Shown here piece by piece: positions 1-8,268 of a stretch of DNA of 64,000 bases. The stretch covers positions 62,001 to 126,000 of the forward strand of contig JAHBSO010000002.1 of assembly GCA_019639075.1 (NCBI GenBank), read 5' to 3'. The position numbers and the translations under genes were made by a program. Below the pieces are notes generated by a model. That model was not told the DNA's origin. It searched no databases and worked only from the letters and a program-made list of their open reading frames with translations. Source of the DNA: Actinomycetota bacterium. GTDB taxonomy: Bacteria > Actinomycetota > Acidimicrobiia > Acidimicrobiales > Iamiaceae. Each line of letters begins with the position of its first letter. Position 1 is the first letter of the stretch.

Positions 1-1505
1 TCGCCGCGGGCATCCCATTGCTGCTCGCGCTCGCCGGCATCTCGGTCGGCTTCGCCACCCTCCACCTGCTCGGTCTGATCACCCCGATCTCGGTGTGGTC
101 GATGAACTTCTCGATGATGATCGGCCTCGCCGTCGGCATCGACTACAGCCTCTTCATCGTCAGCCGCTACCGGGAGGAGCGGGCCGAGGGCAAGGACGCG
201 ATCCACGCCATCGAGAACACGATGTCCACCGCCGGCAAGGCCGTGTTCCTGTCGGCGCTCACCGTCGTGCTGTCGCTGTCGGCCGTGTTCCTCGTGCCCG
301 TCATGGTCTTCCAGACGATGGCGCTCGGCATGATCCTCTCGGTGATCGCCGTGGCGTTGGCCGCCCTGACGCTGCTCCCCGCCGTGCTCGTCGCCATGGG
401 CGACAAGGTCCTCGTCAGCAAGGGCGAGGAGGACCCGGACATGCACGCCGAGGGCCGCTGGGCCCGCTGGACCAGCGTCGCGCTGCGTCGTCCCGGCGCC
501 GTGCTGGCCATCGGCCTCGTGGTGCTCGGCGCGCTGGTGATCCCGGCGTTCGGGATGAAGCTGGGCATGCCCGGCGCCCGGGTCGTCGACGAGGGCCGCA
601 CCAGCCGCGACGGCTACGAGCAACTGGTGGCCGCCTTCGGTCCCGGTGCCGCCGCCCCGGCCTTCGTGACCGTCGACGCCGCCGATGCCGCCCAGGTGGT
701 CGAGGTGGCCAGCGCGACGACCAACGTGGTCGACGCCCGCATCGTCACGGCGCCGGCCGACACCGGTCGGGTCGTCGTGCGGGTCACCCCCGGCACCCCG
801 ATCGACGACTCGGCCACCGCGACGATGGTCGAATCGCTGCGGAGCCAGCTCGACGAGCAGGTGCCCTCCGCATTGGTCGGCGGTCCGGCCGCCCAGAACC
901 ACGACCTCACCTCGGTGCTCACCGACCGGGCCCCGTACGCGATCGCGCTGATCCTGGTCGTGGCGTTCGTCCTGCTGCTCGTCGTCTTCCAGAGCCTGGT
1001 CGTGGCGCTGTTCTCGCTGGTGATGAACCTCATCACCGTCGGCGCCGCCTTCGGCTTCGCCACCATCGTGTTCCAGCACGGCGTCGGCACCGGCCTGCTC
1101 GGCATCGAGCACCAGGGCTTCGTCGACGCCTGGGCGCCGCTGTTCTTCTTCGCCCTGCTGTTCGGGCTGTCGATGGACTACCAGCTGTTCCTGCTGGCCG
1201 CGATCCGGGAGCGCTACCAGGCCACCGGTGACACCCACCGGGCCATCAGCGAGGGCATCGCCCGCACCGGCCGGCCGATCACGAACGCCGCGCTGATCAT
1301 GATCATCGTGTTCATCGCCTTCGGCGTGACCGGCCCGATCCCGCCGACCGAGCTCGGCCTCACCCTGGCCGTCGCCGTCCTCCTCGACGCCACCATCGTC
1401 CGGGTGATGCTGGTGCCGGCCACCATGGCCCTGCTCGGCGACCGCAGCTGGTGGGCGCCCCGCTGGCTGACCAAGGTGCTCCCGGAGGTGGAGTTCAGCC
1501 ACTGA
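1..1505 (+). CDS. MMPL/RND family transporter, C-terminal part
   Basis: The frame is open from base 3, so the gene starts before the window; about 500 residues are visible. It is an inner-membrane exporter of the MMPL class, which in actinobacteria moves lipids or hydrophobic compounds with proton-motive force. The GIDYSLFIVSRYREE segment is the hallmark of transmembrane helix 4, and a second copy of the fold carries GLSMDYQLFL near the C-terminus. Between them lies an extracytoplasmic porter loop. The C-terminus ends shortly after the last helix with no large tail. A strong hairpin follows the stop. Substrate cannot be read from sequence. Confidence 0.93.
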   Translation, partial: AAGIPLLLALAGISVGFATLHLLGLITPISVWSMNFSMMIGLAVGIDYSLFIVSRYREERAEGKDAIHAIENTMSTAGKAVFLSALTVVLSLSAVFLVPVMVFQTMALGMILSVIAVALAALTLLPAVLVAMGDKVLVSKGEEDPDMHAEGRWARWTSVALRRPGAVLAIGLVVLGALVIPAFGMKLGMPGARVVDEGRTSRDGYEQLVAAFGPGAAAPAFVTVDAADAAQVVEVASATTNVVDARIVTAPADTGRVVVRVTPGTPIDDSATATMVESLRSQLDEQVPSALVGGPAAQNHDLTSVLTDRAPYAIALILVVAFVLLLVVFQSLVVALFSLVMNLITVGAAFGFATIVFQHGVGTGLLGIEHQGFVDAWAPLFFFALLFGLSMDYQLFLLAAIRERYQATGDTHRAISEGIARTGRPITNAALIMIIVFIAFGVTGPIPPTELGLTLAVAVLLDATIVRVMLVPATMALLGDRSWWAPRWLTKVLPEVEFSH

Positions 1506-1511
1506 CCCCAT

Positions 1512-1555
1512 GGCGTCCCCGCACCCGGCCAAGCTCGGCGGGGTGCGGGGACGCC
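1512..1555. terminator. 15-bp perfect hairpin after the MMPL gene
   Basis: Arms 1512-1526 and 1541-1555 are exact reverse complements with a 14-nt loop. There is no T-tract. It lies just after the MMPL stop and before the next promoter, so a U-less actinobacterial terminator is the likely role. Confidence 0.6.
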
Positions 1556-1596
1556 CGCGTCGGTCCCGTCCGATCGGGATCGTCACACCCCCTGGG

Positions 1597-1602
1597 TAGG
1601 TT
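1597..1602 (+). promoter_or_regulatory. -10 element TAGGTT for leaderless 13E12 gene
   Basis: TAGGTT ends 7 nt before the ATG at 1610, so the transcript would begin at or next to the start codon. No Shine-Dalgarno sequence is present. It supports the ATG over earlier in-frame starts. Confidence 0.5.
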
Positions 1603-1609
1603 CGGGGGC

Positions 1610-2965
1610 ATGGGTTCGGCGGAACGAGCAGAGCGGGTCGAGTCGGTGCCTGGTGGCGATGCGCTGCTGCCGCGCATACGTGCGGTGGAGGCGCGGGTGG
1701 CCGAGGTCGCCGGTGTGGTCCACGGTGGGTTCGCCGTGTTGGTGGATCTGGCCGGCGATGCGTTGGACGAGAAGCTGTGGCAGGGCTGGGGGCTGCACTC
1801 GCCGGGACAGTGGCTGGCGTGGAAGTCGGGGTTATCGATCCGGGTCGCCGGTCAGGTCGTCAAGGTGGCCCGTCGCCGTCGGGAGCTGCCGTGCGCGGTG
1901 GCGGCACTGCGATCCGGTGAGCTGTCGCTCGATCAGGTCCGGTTGATCGCGGCGCACGTGCCGGCGCCCTACGACGAAGCGGCCACCGCGTTGGCCAAGG
2001 TGATGACGGTCGCCCAGCTCGAACGGATCCTGCCCCGCTACTGCTGGGACACCGACAACGGCGACCGTGCGGATGATGCGGGTGACGACTCGGCCGACCC
2101 GCCGGATCCTGATCGTGGTCGGCGGGGGTACTTCGGGTTCGACGACACCGGGCGGGGTCGGCTGTCGGCCACGGTGCCGGGCGACGACGCGTTGGTGCTC
2201 GACGCGGCGCTGAAGGCGGCCCGGGCCGAGCTGCTGGCCCGCCACCGCGCCGAGCACCCCGACGAGCCGGTCCCCTGGTTCACCCACGCCGACGCCCTGG
2301 TCGAGCTGGCCCGCAGCTACCTGACCCGCGGTGCAGCCGAGCACCCGGGCCGGGACCGGTTCCTGATCCACGCCCACCTCGACCAGCATCCCGACGGCAC
2401 CCCGGTGCTGCGCTCGCACCTCGGCCCCGTCCTGCCCGACGTGCTGCGCCGGTTCCTCACCTGTGACTGCGACGTGCGCCCCGTCTGGGAGGTCCACGGG
2501 AAGCCGTTGTCGGTCGGCCGCACCGAGCGGTTGGTGCCCGACCGGGCCCGCCGGATCATCGAGCAGCGCGACGGCGGGTGCATCGTCCCCGGCTGTGGCC
2601 GCACCACCGCCCTCGACGTGCACCACATCGTCCACTGGGAGGACGGCGGCCGCACGGACACATCGAGCCTCTGCTGTCTCTGCCGCAAGCACCACCGACA
2701 ACACCACCTCGGCCTGCTCGGCATCACCGGCGACGCCGACGCTCCCGACGGCCTCGTGGTCACCGACCGCTGGGACCGCCCCATGACCCCCGGCCCCACC
2801 CTCACACCCATCGACCCCGACGAACCGCCCGAGACGGCAGCCGCGGCGCAGCAGATCCCGACCACCCGCTACCGACCCGCCACCGGCGAACGCTGCAACC
2901 CCCGCGACATCTGGCTCGCACCGAACCCGAGTCGCGCCGGTCCGGACGGCCGACTGGCAGGCTGA
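1610..2965 (+). CDS. 13E12-repeat family DUF222/HNH endonuclease domain protein
   Basis: The 451-residue protein has an N-terminal helical DUF222 domain (roughly residues 20-280) and a C-terminal HNH nuclease domain. VPGCGR (Cys329 region), VHHIVHWEDGG (His338-His339) and a CxxC/KHH segment form the expected metal and catalytic site. Such proteins exist in many copies in actinobacterial genomes and resemble the REP13E12 elements of mycobacteria; their real job is unknown. The catalytic motif looks intact. The ATG at 1610 is preferred because a -10-like hexamer sits just before it; longer in-frame starts would run into the terminator hairpin. The next gene begins 5 nt after the stop. Confidence 0.9.
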   Translation: MGSAERAERVESVPGGDALLPRIRAVEARVAEVAGVVHGGFAVLVDLAGDALDEKLWQGWGLHSPGQWLAWKSGLSIRVAGQVVKVARRRRELPCAVAALRSGELSLDQVRLIAAHVPAPYDEAATALAKVMTVAQLERILPRYCWDTDNGDRADDAGDDSADPPDPDRGRRGYFGFDDTGRGRLSATVPGDDALVLDAALKAARAELLARHRAEHPDEPVPWFTHADALVELARSYLTRGAAEHPGRDRFLIHAHLDQHPDGTPVLRSHLGPVLPDVLRRFLTCDCDVRPVWEVHGKPLSVGRTERLVPDRARRIIEQRDGGCIVPGCGRTTALDVHHIVHWEDGGRTDTSSLCCLCRKHHRQHHLGLLGITGDADAPDGLVVTDRWDRPMTPGPTLTPIDPDEPPETAAAAQQIPTTRYRPATGERCNPRDIWLAPNPSRAGPDGRLAG

Positions 2966-2969
2966 GCGG

Positions 2970-3857
2970 GTGGGTGAGCGCTTCGTCTTCCGACACCTCG
3001 ACCTGTTGGGGACGGTGATCGAGGTGCGGGTCGTGGCCGACGGCGCGGGCCCGGCCGCGGCGGCGGATCGAGCGGCGATCGACGAGGTCACGCGCCTCCA
3101 GTCGATCCTCAGCGCGCGGGACCAGCACAGCGCCCTGCGCCGGTGGGCGCGGGCCGAGGCCGATCCGACCCCGGAGGTCGACGCGCTGCTGGCCGTCGCG
3201 GAGCGGTGGCGGGTCGCCACCGGTGGGGCGTTCCACCCGGCCGCCGGCCGACTGTTCGCGGCGTGGAGCGACGCGGCGGCGGACGACCGACTCCCGTCCG
3301 ACGCCGATCTGGCCGAGGCGGTCGCCTCGCTCGACGATCCGTCCACCCGGCGCCGGTGGTGCGACCCCACCGCGGTGGCGAAGGGGTGGATCGTCGACCG
3401 GGCGGCCGACCTGGCGATGGCCGTCGACGGCGTCACGTCGGTGCTGGTCAACGCGGGCGGCGATCTCCGCCACCTCGGCGAGGGCACCGTGGCCGTCGGC
3501 ATCGAGGACCCCGCCCGCCCCTACGACAACGTGCCGCCGCTCGACCGGGTCGAGCTCGCCGACGGCGCCGTCGCCACCAGCGGCGGCGCTCGGCGGTGGT
3601 GGACGATCGACGGCCGGCGCTACCCGCAGGTGCTCGATCCCCGCACGGGACGACCGGTCGACCGGGTCGCCGCGGCCTCGATCGTCGCGCCCGACGCGGC
3701 CACCGCCGACGCGCTCGCCACCGCGCTCGTGGTGCTCGGCCCGGGCGACGGCGTCGCGCTCGTCGAGGGCATCGAGGGGGTCGAGGGCCTCGTGGTCGAG
3801 GCCGACGGCACGGTCACCGCGACGAGCGGGTGGCCGGGTCGGTTCAGCGCACGGTGA
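2970..3857 (+). CDS. apbE: FAD:protein FMN transferase (ApbE family)
   Basis: ApbE transfers FMN from FAD to a Ser or Thr of target proteins outside the cytoplasm, using Mg2+. NAGGDLR (from residue 161) and LDPRTGRPVD (from residue 223) are the family's FAD- and metal-binding motifs, and the C-terminal ATADALATALVVLG segment is typical. At 295 residues with a GTG start it is slightly short, and it has no evident signal peptide or lipobox, so it may be cytoplasmic or start differently. It converges on the PepSY and DUF2271 genes. The DUF2271 protein carries a perfect ApbE acceptor motif, which makes it the probable substrate. Confidence 0.92.
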   Translation: MGERFVFRHLDLLGTVIEVRVVADGAGPAAAADRAAIDEVTRLQSILSARDQHSALRRWARAEADPTPEVDALLAVAERWRVATGGAFHPAAGRLFAAWSDAAADDRLPSDADLAEAVASLDDPSTRRRWCDPTAVAKGWIVDRAADLAMAVDGVTSVLVNAGGDLRHLGEGTVAVGIEDPARPYDNVPPLDRVELADGAVATSGGARRWWTIDGRRYPQVLDPRTGRPVDRVAAASIVAPDAATADALATALVVLGPGDGVALVEGIEGVEGLVVEADGTVTATSGWPGRFSAR

Positions 3858-4482
3858 GCACGGCGAGAATCACGACCACCACGGCACCGGCGCCGGCCAC
3901 CACCAGCGCCGAACGACGGCGGGCCTTCAGCACCAGCTGCAGCCCCAGACCGGTCAACGAGATGGCCACGAGGAAGATCGCCGACACGTCGATCAGCCAC
4001 CCCCACGACGAGTCGGTGTCGCGGCCCTTGTGGAGGTCGTTCATCACCCCGATGAAGCCCTGCTGCTCGGTGTCGAGCGTGTAGGTGCCCGCGGTCGCGT
4101 CGACGTCCACGTCGGCGGCATACCCCGGACCCCGGTAGCTGAGGTGGGCGGTCGTGTCGGTCTCGCTGACGTCCGACAGCGTGCCCTTCACGCCCTCGGA
4201 GCTGCGCAGGTACTCGCTGACCACGAGCAGGTCGAGCGAGCCGTCGGAGGTGACCGCGCCGTCGGGCAGGTCGGCGGTCGAGCTGGAGGTGGTGGTGTCG
4301 AACCCCAGCGTCCAGTTCGGGTGGTTCAGCGTGAGCCCGGTGATCCCGAAGAACAGGACCACGAGCAGGGCGATCATCGACGCGTAGACGTGGACGAGCC
4401 GGAACCACTTCTGCGTCAGCGCCTTGCGGCTGCGCTTGCGGTGGGGCCGCTCGTCAGGCGGGGGTGAAGGCGACGGTTCCAC
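3844..4482 (-). CDS. PepSY-associated transmembrane protein
   Basis: The 212-residue protein has an Arg/Lys-rich start, one membrane helix (about residues 33-52, WFRLVHVYASMIALLVVLFF), a periplasmic middle part, then two C-terminal helices around residues 165-210. HVYASM and HPNW with a later MNDLHKG resemble the PepSY_TM group, where histidines in helices may hold haem or pass electrons. It overlaps the DUF2271 gene by 29 nt and the 3' end of apbE by 14 nt. Such proteins occur beside DUF2271 and ApbE genes in other bacteria and are thought to feed electrons through the membrane to flavinylated proteins; the electron-transfer role here is inference. Confidence 0.8.
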   Translation of the reverse strand: MEPSPSPPPDERPHRKRSRKALTQKWFRLVHVYASMIALLVVLFFGITGLTLNHPNWTLGFDTTTSSSTADLPDGAVTSDGSLDLLVVSEYLRSSEGVKGTLSDVSETDTTAHLSYRGPGYAADVDVDATAGTYTLDTEQQGFIGVMNDLHKGRDTDSSWGWLIDVSAIFLVAISLTGLGLQLVLKARRRSALVVAGAGAVVVVILAVLTVR

Positions 4483-5176
4483 CGGTGAGCTCCCCCTCCG
4501 ACGACAGCGTGACCGTGGTGGCCGACGATCCCACGGGGATCTCCTGGCTGATCAGCGAATGGGGGCCGTGCTCCCGCGCCGTCTCGACGAAGACCGTGTA
4601 GGTGCCCTCCTCGACCGCGTTGCCGTCGAGGTCGGTGAGGTCCCACACGAGCGACTGGTCGCCGGGCGTGCGGGTGGCGCCGGACACGGCGTCGAGCGAA
4701 TCCGACGAGCCGTCGGCCTGCGCCCAGGTGGTCAGCTCGTTGAGCCACCGCGTGCCCTTCTGGCTCTGCTCGTACCAGACGGCGAGCGTGTCGACGAGGT
4801 TGCCGTCGGCGTCCTCGACCCACGCGGCGAGGTACGGGTTGTGGACCTGGCCGCCGCTCGACGCCGAGTAGGTGAACGCGATCGTGACCTCGCCCGACGC
4901 GGTGGCCCCGGTGGAGGCCTCGGTGGTCGACGAGTCGGTGGCGGTGGTCGACGAGTCGCCGGTGGTCGCCTGCGAGCTGGACACGACCGTGGTGGAGGTC
5001 GCCGCGCTCAGGACGCCGGCGTCGTTGGACGACGACGCGCTGCACCCCGCCAGGCCCAGGAGGGCGGCGGCGGTCGCAGCGGTCACGCCGCGGGCGATGG
5101 CTGCTCGGCGGCTGACCACCAGGTAGCGGAGGCGTCGGTCGTCGTTGGAGGAAGGTGTGGTCACGGCACCGAGCAT
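4454..5176 (-). CDS. DUF2271 lipoprotein, probable ApbE flavinylation target
   Basis: A twin-arginine stretch (SRRAAIARG) and a lipobox ending at Cys45 (GLAGC) mark an exported lipoprotein. A Ser/Thr-rich linker (residues 46-92) leads to a DUF2271 domain (about 94-240) with the conserved YLAAWVEDADG and WYEQSQKGTRWL blocks. Residues 162-168 read DAVSGAT, an exact match to the ApbE acceptor pattern Dxx(S/T)GA(T/S); Ser165 would carry FMN. The ATG at 5176 is preferred because CAGGTT precedes it by 8 nt; a GTG at 5164 is also possible. The redox partner is presumably the PepSY protein; the electron acceptor is unknown. Confidence 0.85.
   Translation of the reverse strand: MLGAVTTPSSNDDRRLRYLVVSRRAAIARGVTAATAAALLGLAGCSASSSNDAGVLSAATSTTVVSSSQATTGDSSTTATDSSTTEASTGATASGEVTIAFTYSASSGGQVHNPYLAAWVEDADGNLVDTLAVWYEQSQKGTRWLNELTTWAQADGSSDSLDAVSGATRTPGDQSLVWDLTDLDGNAVEEGTYTVFVETAREHGPHSLISQEIPVGSSATTVTLSSEGELTGGTVAFTPA
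4673..4693 (-). other. codons for the flavinylation motif DAVSGAT
   Basis: Translation on the minus strand gives D-A-V-S-G-A-T, the consensus accepted by ApbE-type FMN transferases, placed inside the exported DUF2271 domain. Confidence 0.75.
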
Positions 5177-5184
5177 GGTCCCCG

Positions 5185-5190
5185 AACCTG
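5185..5190 (-). promoter_or_regulatory. -10-like CAGGTT before DUF2271 gene
   Basis: The hexamer lies 8 nt before the ATG at 5176 and differs from the window's common TAGGTT element at one base. Confidence 0.3.
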
Positions 5191-5229
5191 GGCGTCTCCT
5201 GAGAGCCGGCCGATGACTGCCCGAGAGGT

Positions 5230-5424
5230 TCAGGAGAACGGGGAGTGGTAGGGGATCGCGTCGGTGCCCACGCCGAGGACGACGATGAGGATGATCCCGA
5301 TGACCGCACCCACCACCAGCGGGGGCACGACCCAGAAGCTGTCGTCGGCCGCGTGCCCGTGGTCGTCGTGCCCGTGGTCGTCGTGCGAGTCGTGTGCGTC
5401 GTGACCGGAAGCCATGGAGGTCAT
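5230..5424 (-). CDS. small His-rich single-span membrane protein
   Basis: The 64-residue product has an N-terminal third made almost only of His, Asp, Gly and Ala (pattern HDxHD..DDHGHDDHGH), then one hydrophobic helix (about residues 32-51) and a short tail. The His/Asp tract could bind divalent metals; this is inference. The gene starts 4 nt after the stop of the MscS gene, so it is co-transcribed with it. A second ATG three codons later is equally plausible as the start. I do not recognise a named family. Confidence 0.7.
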   Translation of the reverse strand: MTSMASGHDAHDSHDDHGHDDHGHAADDSFWVVPPLVVGAVIGIILIVVLGVGTDAIPYHSPFS

Positions 5425-5428
5425 CGTG

Positions 5429-6403
5429 TCACCGGGTGAACGGCCGAGTGAAGTTCGCCGGCGGGATCGGGACCTCGGCCTTGCGGAGCGCGGCCGACAC
5501 CTGCACCCGCAGCAGCCGGCTGACCCGCCACTGCGCACCCGGACGGGTCTTGCCCTGCACGCGGATCGTGGCCGCATCGGGACCGAGGTACTCGATGCCG
5601 AGCACCTCGGGCTGGTCGAGCACGTCGCCCCTGGCGTCGTCGCGGGCCCACACCTCCTCGGCGGCCGAGAGGATCACGTCGGCGGCCTTCTCCAGGTCGG
5701 CCTTGGGATCGACCTGGACGTCGACGACCGCCCGGGCCCACTGCTGCGACTTGTTGCCGACCCGCAGGATCTGACCGTTGGGGACGTGCCAGACGGTGCC
5801 GTTGACGTCGCGCAGCCGGGTCGTGCGCAGCGTGACCTGCTCGACGGTGCCGGTCGCCTCGCCGACGTCGACCACGTCGCCGACCCCGTACTGGTCCTCG
5901 ATCAACATGAACGTGCCGGAGAGGAAGTCGCGCACGAGGCTCTGCGCGCCGAAGCCGAGCGCCACGCCGGCCACCCCCGCACCGGCGAGCAGCGGGCCGA
6001 GGTCGAGGCCGAGGGCGTCGAGGACGTAGATGAACGCGAACGTCCAGATGAGCCCGGAGGCCAGGCTGCGCAGCACGATGCCGATGGTCTGGGCCCGCGC
6101 CGCGGCCCGCATGTTGACCCCGCCGGTGTCGAGGAACACCGACGGCGTCTTCTCGCGGATCCGGCGGAGCCGACCGCCCTGTTCGGAGCCCTCGATCCGC
6201 GCCGCGAACCGCTTGATCACCCGGCGCACGAGGAAGTTCAGGACGACCGCGCCCAGGACCACGAAGAGGATGTCGAGCGGCGTACCGGTCAGCCAGTCCG
6301 CGGCCTTCGCCATGCCCACCGAGTCGGTCTGCTCGAGGGCGAAGTGGCACGCGTTGCCCGGGGACGAACCGCAGGCCTCGAGCAGCGTCGCCGGATCGGC
6401 CAT
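5429..6403 (-). CDS. MscS-family mechanosensitive channel
   Basis: This 324-residue membrane channel has an N-terminal helix near residues 45-65, more helices around 110-130, and the pore helix AGVAGVALGFGAQSLVRDF, followed by the soluble Sm-like beta domain (GDVVDVGEATGTVEQVTLR) and a C-terminal alpha/beta part. It opens on membrane tension and releases solutes during osmotic downshock. It follows the FKBP gene by only 4 nt and is followed by the His-rich mini-protein, so the three genes are probably one unit. Length fits small MscS/YkuT-like channels. Confidence 0.92.
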   Translation of the reverse strand: MADPATLLEACGSSPGNACHFALEQTDSVGMAKAADWLTGTPLDILFVVLGAVVLNFLVRRVIKRFAARIEGSEQGGRLRRIREKTPSVFLDTGGVNMRAAARAQTIGIVLRSLASGLIWTFAFIYVLDALGLDLGPLLAGAGVAGVALGFGAQSLVRDFLSGTFMLIEDQYGVGDVVDVGEATGTVEQVTLRTTRLRDVNGTVWHVPNGQILRVGNKSQQWARAVVDVQVDPKADLEKAADVILSAAEEVWARDDARGDVLDQPEVLGIEYLGPDAATIRVQGKTRPGAQWRVSRLLRVQVSAALRKAEVPIPPANFTRPFTR

Positions 6404-6407
6404 CGAC

Positions 6408-7394
6408 TCAGGGCGCCGCCGTGGTCGTGGTCGCCTCGGCGGCGGTCGTGGTGGTGGCCAGCGACGGGTCGGACTCCAGCACGTCGACGATCGTCACGAC
6501 GAACACCAGCGGCTCGTTGGGGCCGATGTCGCCCTGGCCCTGGTCGCCGTAGGCCTGGTCCGCGGGGATGACGATGCGGCGCACCCCGCCCTTCTTGGCC
6601 CCGACCACGCCGTCGGACATGCCCGTGATCGCCCCCGATCCGACGGTGAAGTCGAACGTGGCGTCACGGTTGTACGACGAGTCGAACTCGGTGCCGGTCG
6701 AGCAGGCGACGCCCGTGTACTCGATCTTCACGTAGTTGCCGTTCTCGATCGGGTCGCCGGTGCCGACGGTGAGGTCCTCGGTCTCGAGCTCGGTCGGTGC
6801 CTCCACCGGCATCTCGATCGTCTCGGGCTTGCCCGATCGGGTCCCTTCGGTGAGCGACGCCTCCCGGCAGTACGCCGGCGCCTCGCTCACCGAGAACAGC
6901 TCGACGGTGAAGCTGAGCGCCTCGTTCGGTCCGATGCCCTGGGCCTCGAAGCCGTCCTCGCCGTAGGCGTCGGCGGCCGGGAGGACCACCCGACGGATCC
7001 CGCCGACCTCGAGGTCGGTGAGGGCGTTGGAGAGGGCGGCGAGGAGCTCGCCCTTCGCAGGATCGATCGACAAGGGGCGCTCGTCGGCCCAGGTGTCGGT
7101 GAACACCGTGCCGTCCGCCTTGGCGCCGATCAGGTTGAGGTTGGCGTAGGTCATCGAGCCGAAGGTGCAGCCGTCACCCTCGACGAGATCCTCGGTCTCC
7201 ACCTCCTTCGGCGCCTCGGCGATGGCCTCGACCTTCGGGGCCGTGGTCGTCGGGTCGGCCGACACCGGGTAGCAGGCCATGCCGTCGACGGCGGCCGTCC
7301 CGGCGTCAGTGTCGTCGGACGATCCACAGGCGGCGAGGGCGAGCATGGCGGCCACCACGACCACGAGGGCGCGGCGAGAGAGCGAGTCGGACAT
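6408..7394 (-). CDS. lipoprotein with two FKBP-type peptidyl-prolyl isomerase domains
   Basis: The 328-residue protein starts with a signal peptide and lipobox (Cys23, LALAAC). Two FKBP domains follow, roughly residues 75-180 and 205-310. The second is canonical (VKIEYTGVACSTGTEFDSSY, VVGAKKGGVRRIVIPADQAYG); the first is divergent in its YTG loop (NLNLIGAKADGTVFTDTW) but keeps GGIRRVVLPAADAYG. Each domain ends in IGPNE(P/A)L. It probably aids folding outside the membrane. The start is chosen because of the signal peptide and a TAACGT hexamer 8 nt upstream. A Thr/Ala tail ends the protein. Confidence 0.9.
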   Translation of the reverse strand: MSDSLSRRALVVVVAAMLALAACGSSDDTDAGTAAVDGMACYPVSADPTTTAPKVEAIAEAPKEVETEDLVEGDGCTFGSMTYANLNLIGAKADGTVFTDTWADERPLSIDPAKGELLAALSNALTDLEVGGIRRVVLPAADAYGEDGFEAQGIGPNEALSFTVELFSVSEAPAYCREASLTEGTRSGKPETIEMPVEAPTELETEDLTVGTGDPIENGNYVKIEYTGVACSTGTEFDSSYNRDATFDFTVGSGAITGMSDGVVGAKKGGVRRIVIPADQAYGDQGQGDIGPNEPLVFVVTIVDVLESDPSLATTTTAAEATTTTAAP

Positions 7395-7402
7395 GGGAGC
7401 GA

Positions 7403-7408
7403 ACGTTA
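7403..7408 (-). promoter_or_regulatory. -10 element TAACGT for leaderless FKBP gene
   Basis: TAACGT lies 8 nt before the ATG at 7394 on the minus strand; no Shine-Dalgarno sequence is seen. Confidence 0.45.
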
Positions 7409-7413
7409 GCGAC

Positions 7414-8268
7414 GTGGTAGCCATCGACACCGTGCATCCGACCCGCATCACGTCCACCGACGGCGTGGAGATCGCCGTCCACGACCTCGGCGGCGAGGGC
7501 CCCACGCTGGTCCTCGCCCACGCCACCGGCTTCTGCGCCGGGGCCTACCGACCGGTCGCGGCCCGGCTGGCGAGCCGGTTCCACGTGGTGGCCCTCGACT
7601 TCCGGGGCCACGGCGACTCGACCGGCCCCGCGGACGGCTCCTTCGACTGGACCGGCATGGTCGACGACGTCCTCGCGGTGACCGCCGTGCTCGACGGGCC
7701 GCTCGTCGCGTTCGGCCACTCGATGGGTGGCGCCTGCGTCCTGGCCGCCGAACGGCGGGTTCCGGGCACCTTCGACCGGGCGTTCGTGTTCGAGCCGATC
7801 GTGGTCCCCGACGCGTTCGCCGACACCGCATCGCCCGGATCGAACCCCTTGGCCGCGTCCGCCCGACGACGGCGGGCCACCTTCCCCAGCCGGTCGGCCG
7901 CCCTCGACCGCTACGCGTCGCGCCCGCCGCTCGGGGTGTTCCGGGCCGACGCGCTCTGGTCCTACGTCGACGGCGGGTTCGAGGACACCCCCGACGGCGA
8001 GGTCACCCTCAAGTGCCGGCCCGAGGTCGAGGCGTCGGTCTTCGAGGCCACCGGGAAGATCCTGGCGTCGCACCTCGCGGACGTGCCGATCCCCGTCACC
8101 CTGGCCATCGGCCTCGCCGACCCGGGACCCGGGCCGGCCGACTTCGGCCGCCACGCCATCGGCTTCCTGCCGGACGGCACCCTGCTCGAGTACCCGCGCC
8201 TCGGGCACTTCGGGCCGTTCCAGGACCCGGACCTCGTCGCCGAGGACGCCCTACGCTCGTTGGCATGA
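7414..8268 (+). CDS. alpha/beta hydrolase
   Basis: This is a 284-residue soluble hydrolase. The nucleophile elbow GHSMGG supplies the catalytic Ser, LAHATGF the oxyanion-side loop, LDFRGHGDS the typical strand after it, and a late GHFGPF the catalytic His. The start is uncertain: GTG at 7414, GTG at 7432 and an ATG at 7393 that overlaps the FKBP start are all in frame. Its stop overlaps the next start (ATGA), so it is translated with the amidohydrolase gene. The substrate is unknown; an ester or lactone is likely. Confidence 0.85.
   Translation: MVAIDTVHPTRITSTDGVEIAVHDLGGEGPTLVLAHATGFCAGAYRPVAARLASRFHVVALDFRGHGDSTGPADGSFDWTGMVDDVLAVTAVLDGPLVAFGHSMGGACVLAAERRVPGTFDRAFVFEPIVVPDAFADTASPGSNPLAASARRRRATFPSRSAALDRYASRPPLGVFRADALWSYVDGGFEDTPDGEVTLKCRPEVEASVFEATGKILASHLADVPIPVTLAIGLADPGPGPADFGRHAIGFLPDGTLLEYPRLGHFGPFQDPDLVAEDALRSLA

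Noticed and set aside
1610..2965. 13E12 HNH gene as part of a mobile element or phage
   Set aside because: No flanking inverted repeats, integrase or attachment site is visible, and its base composition matches the neighbours.
7392..7395. Overlapping divergent starts on CATG for the FKBP and hydrolase genes
   Set aside because: Both cannot easily have promoters there. The FKBP start has a signal peptide and -10 element, so the hydrolase most likely starts later at GTG 7414 or 7432.
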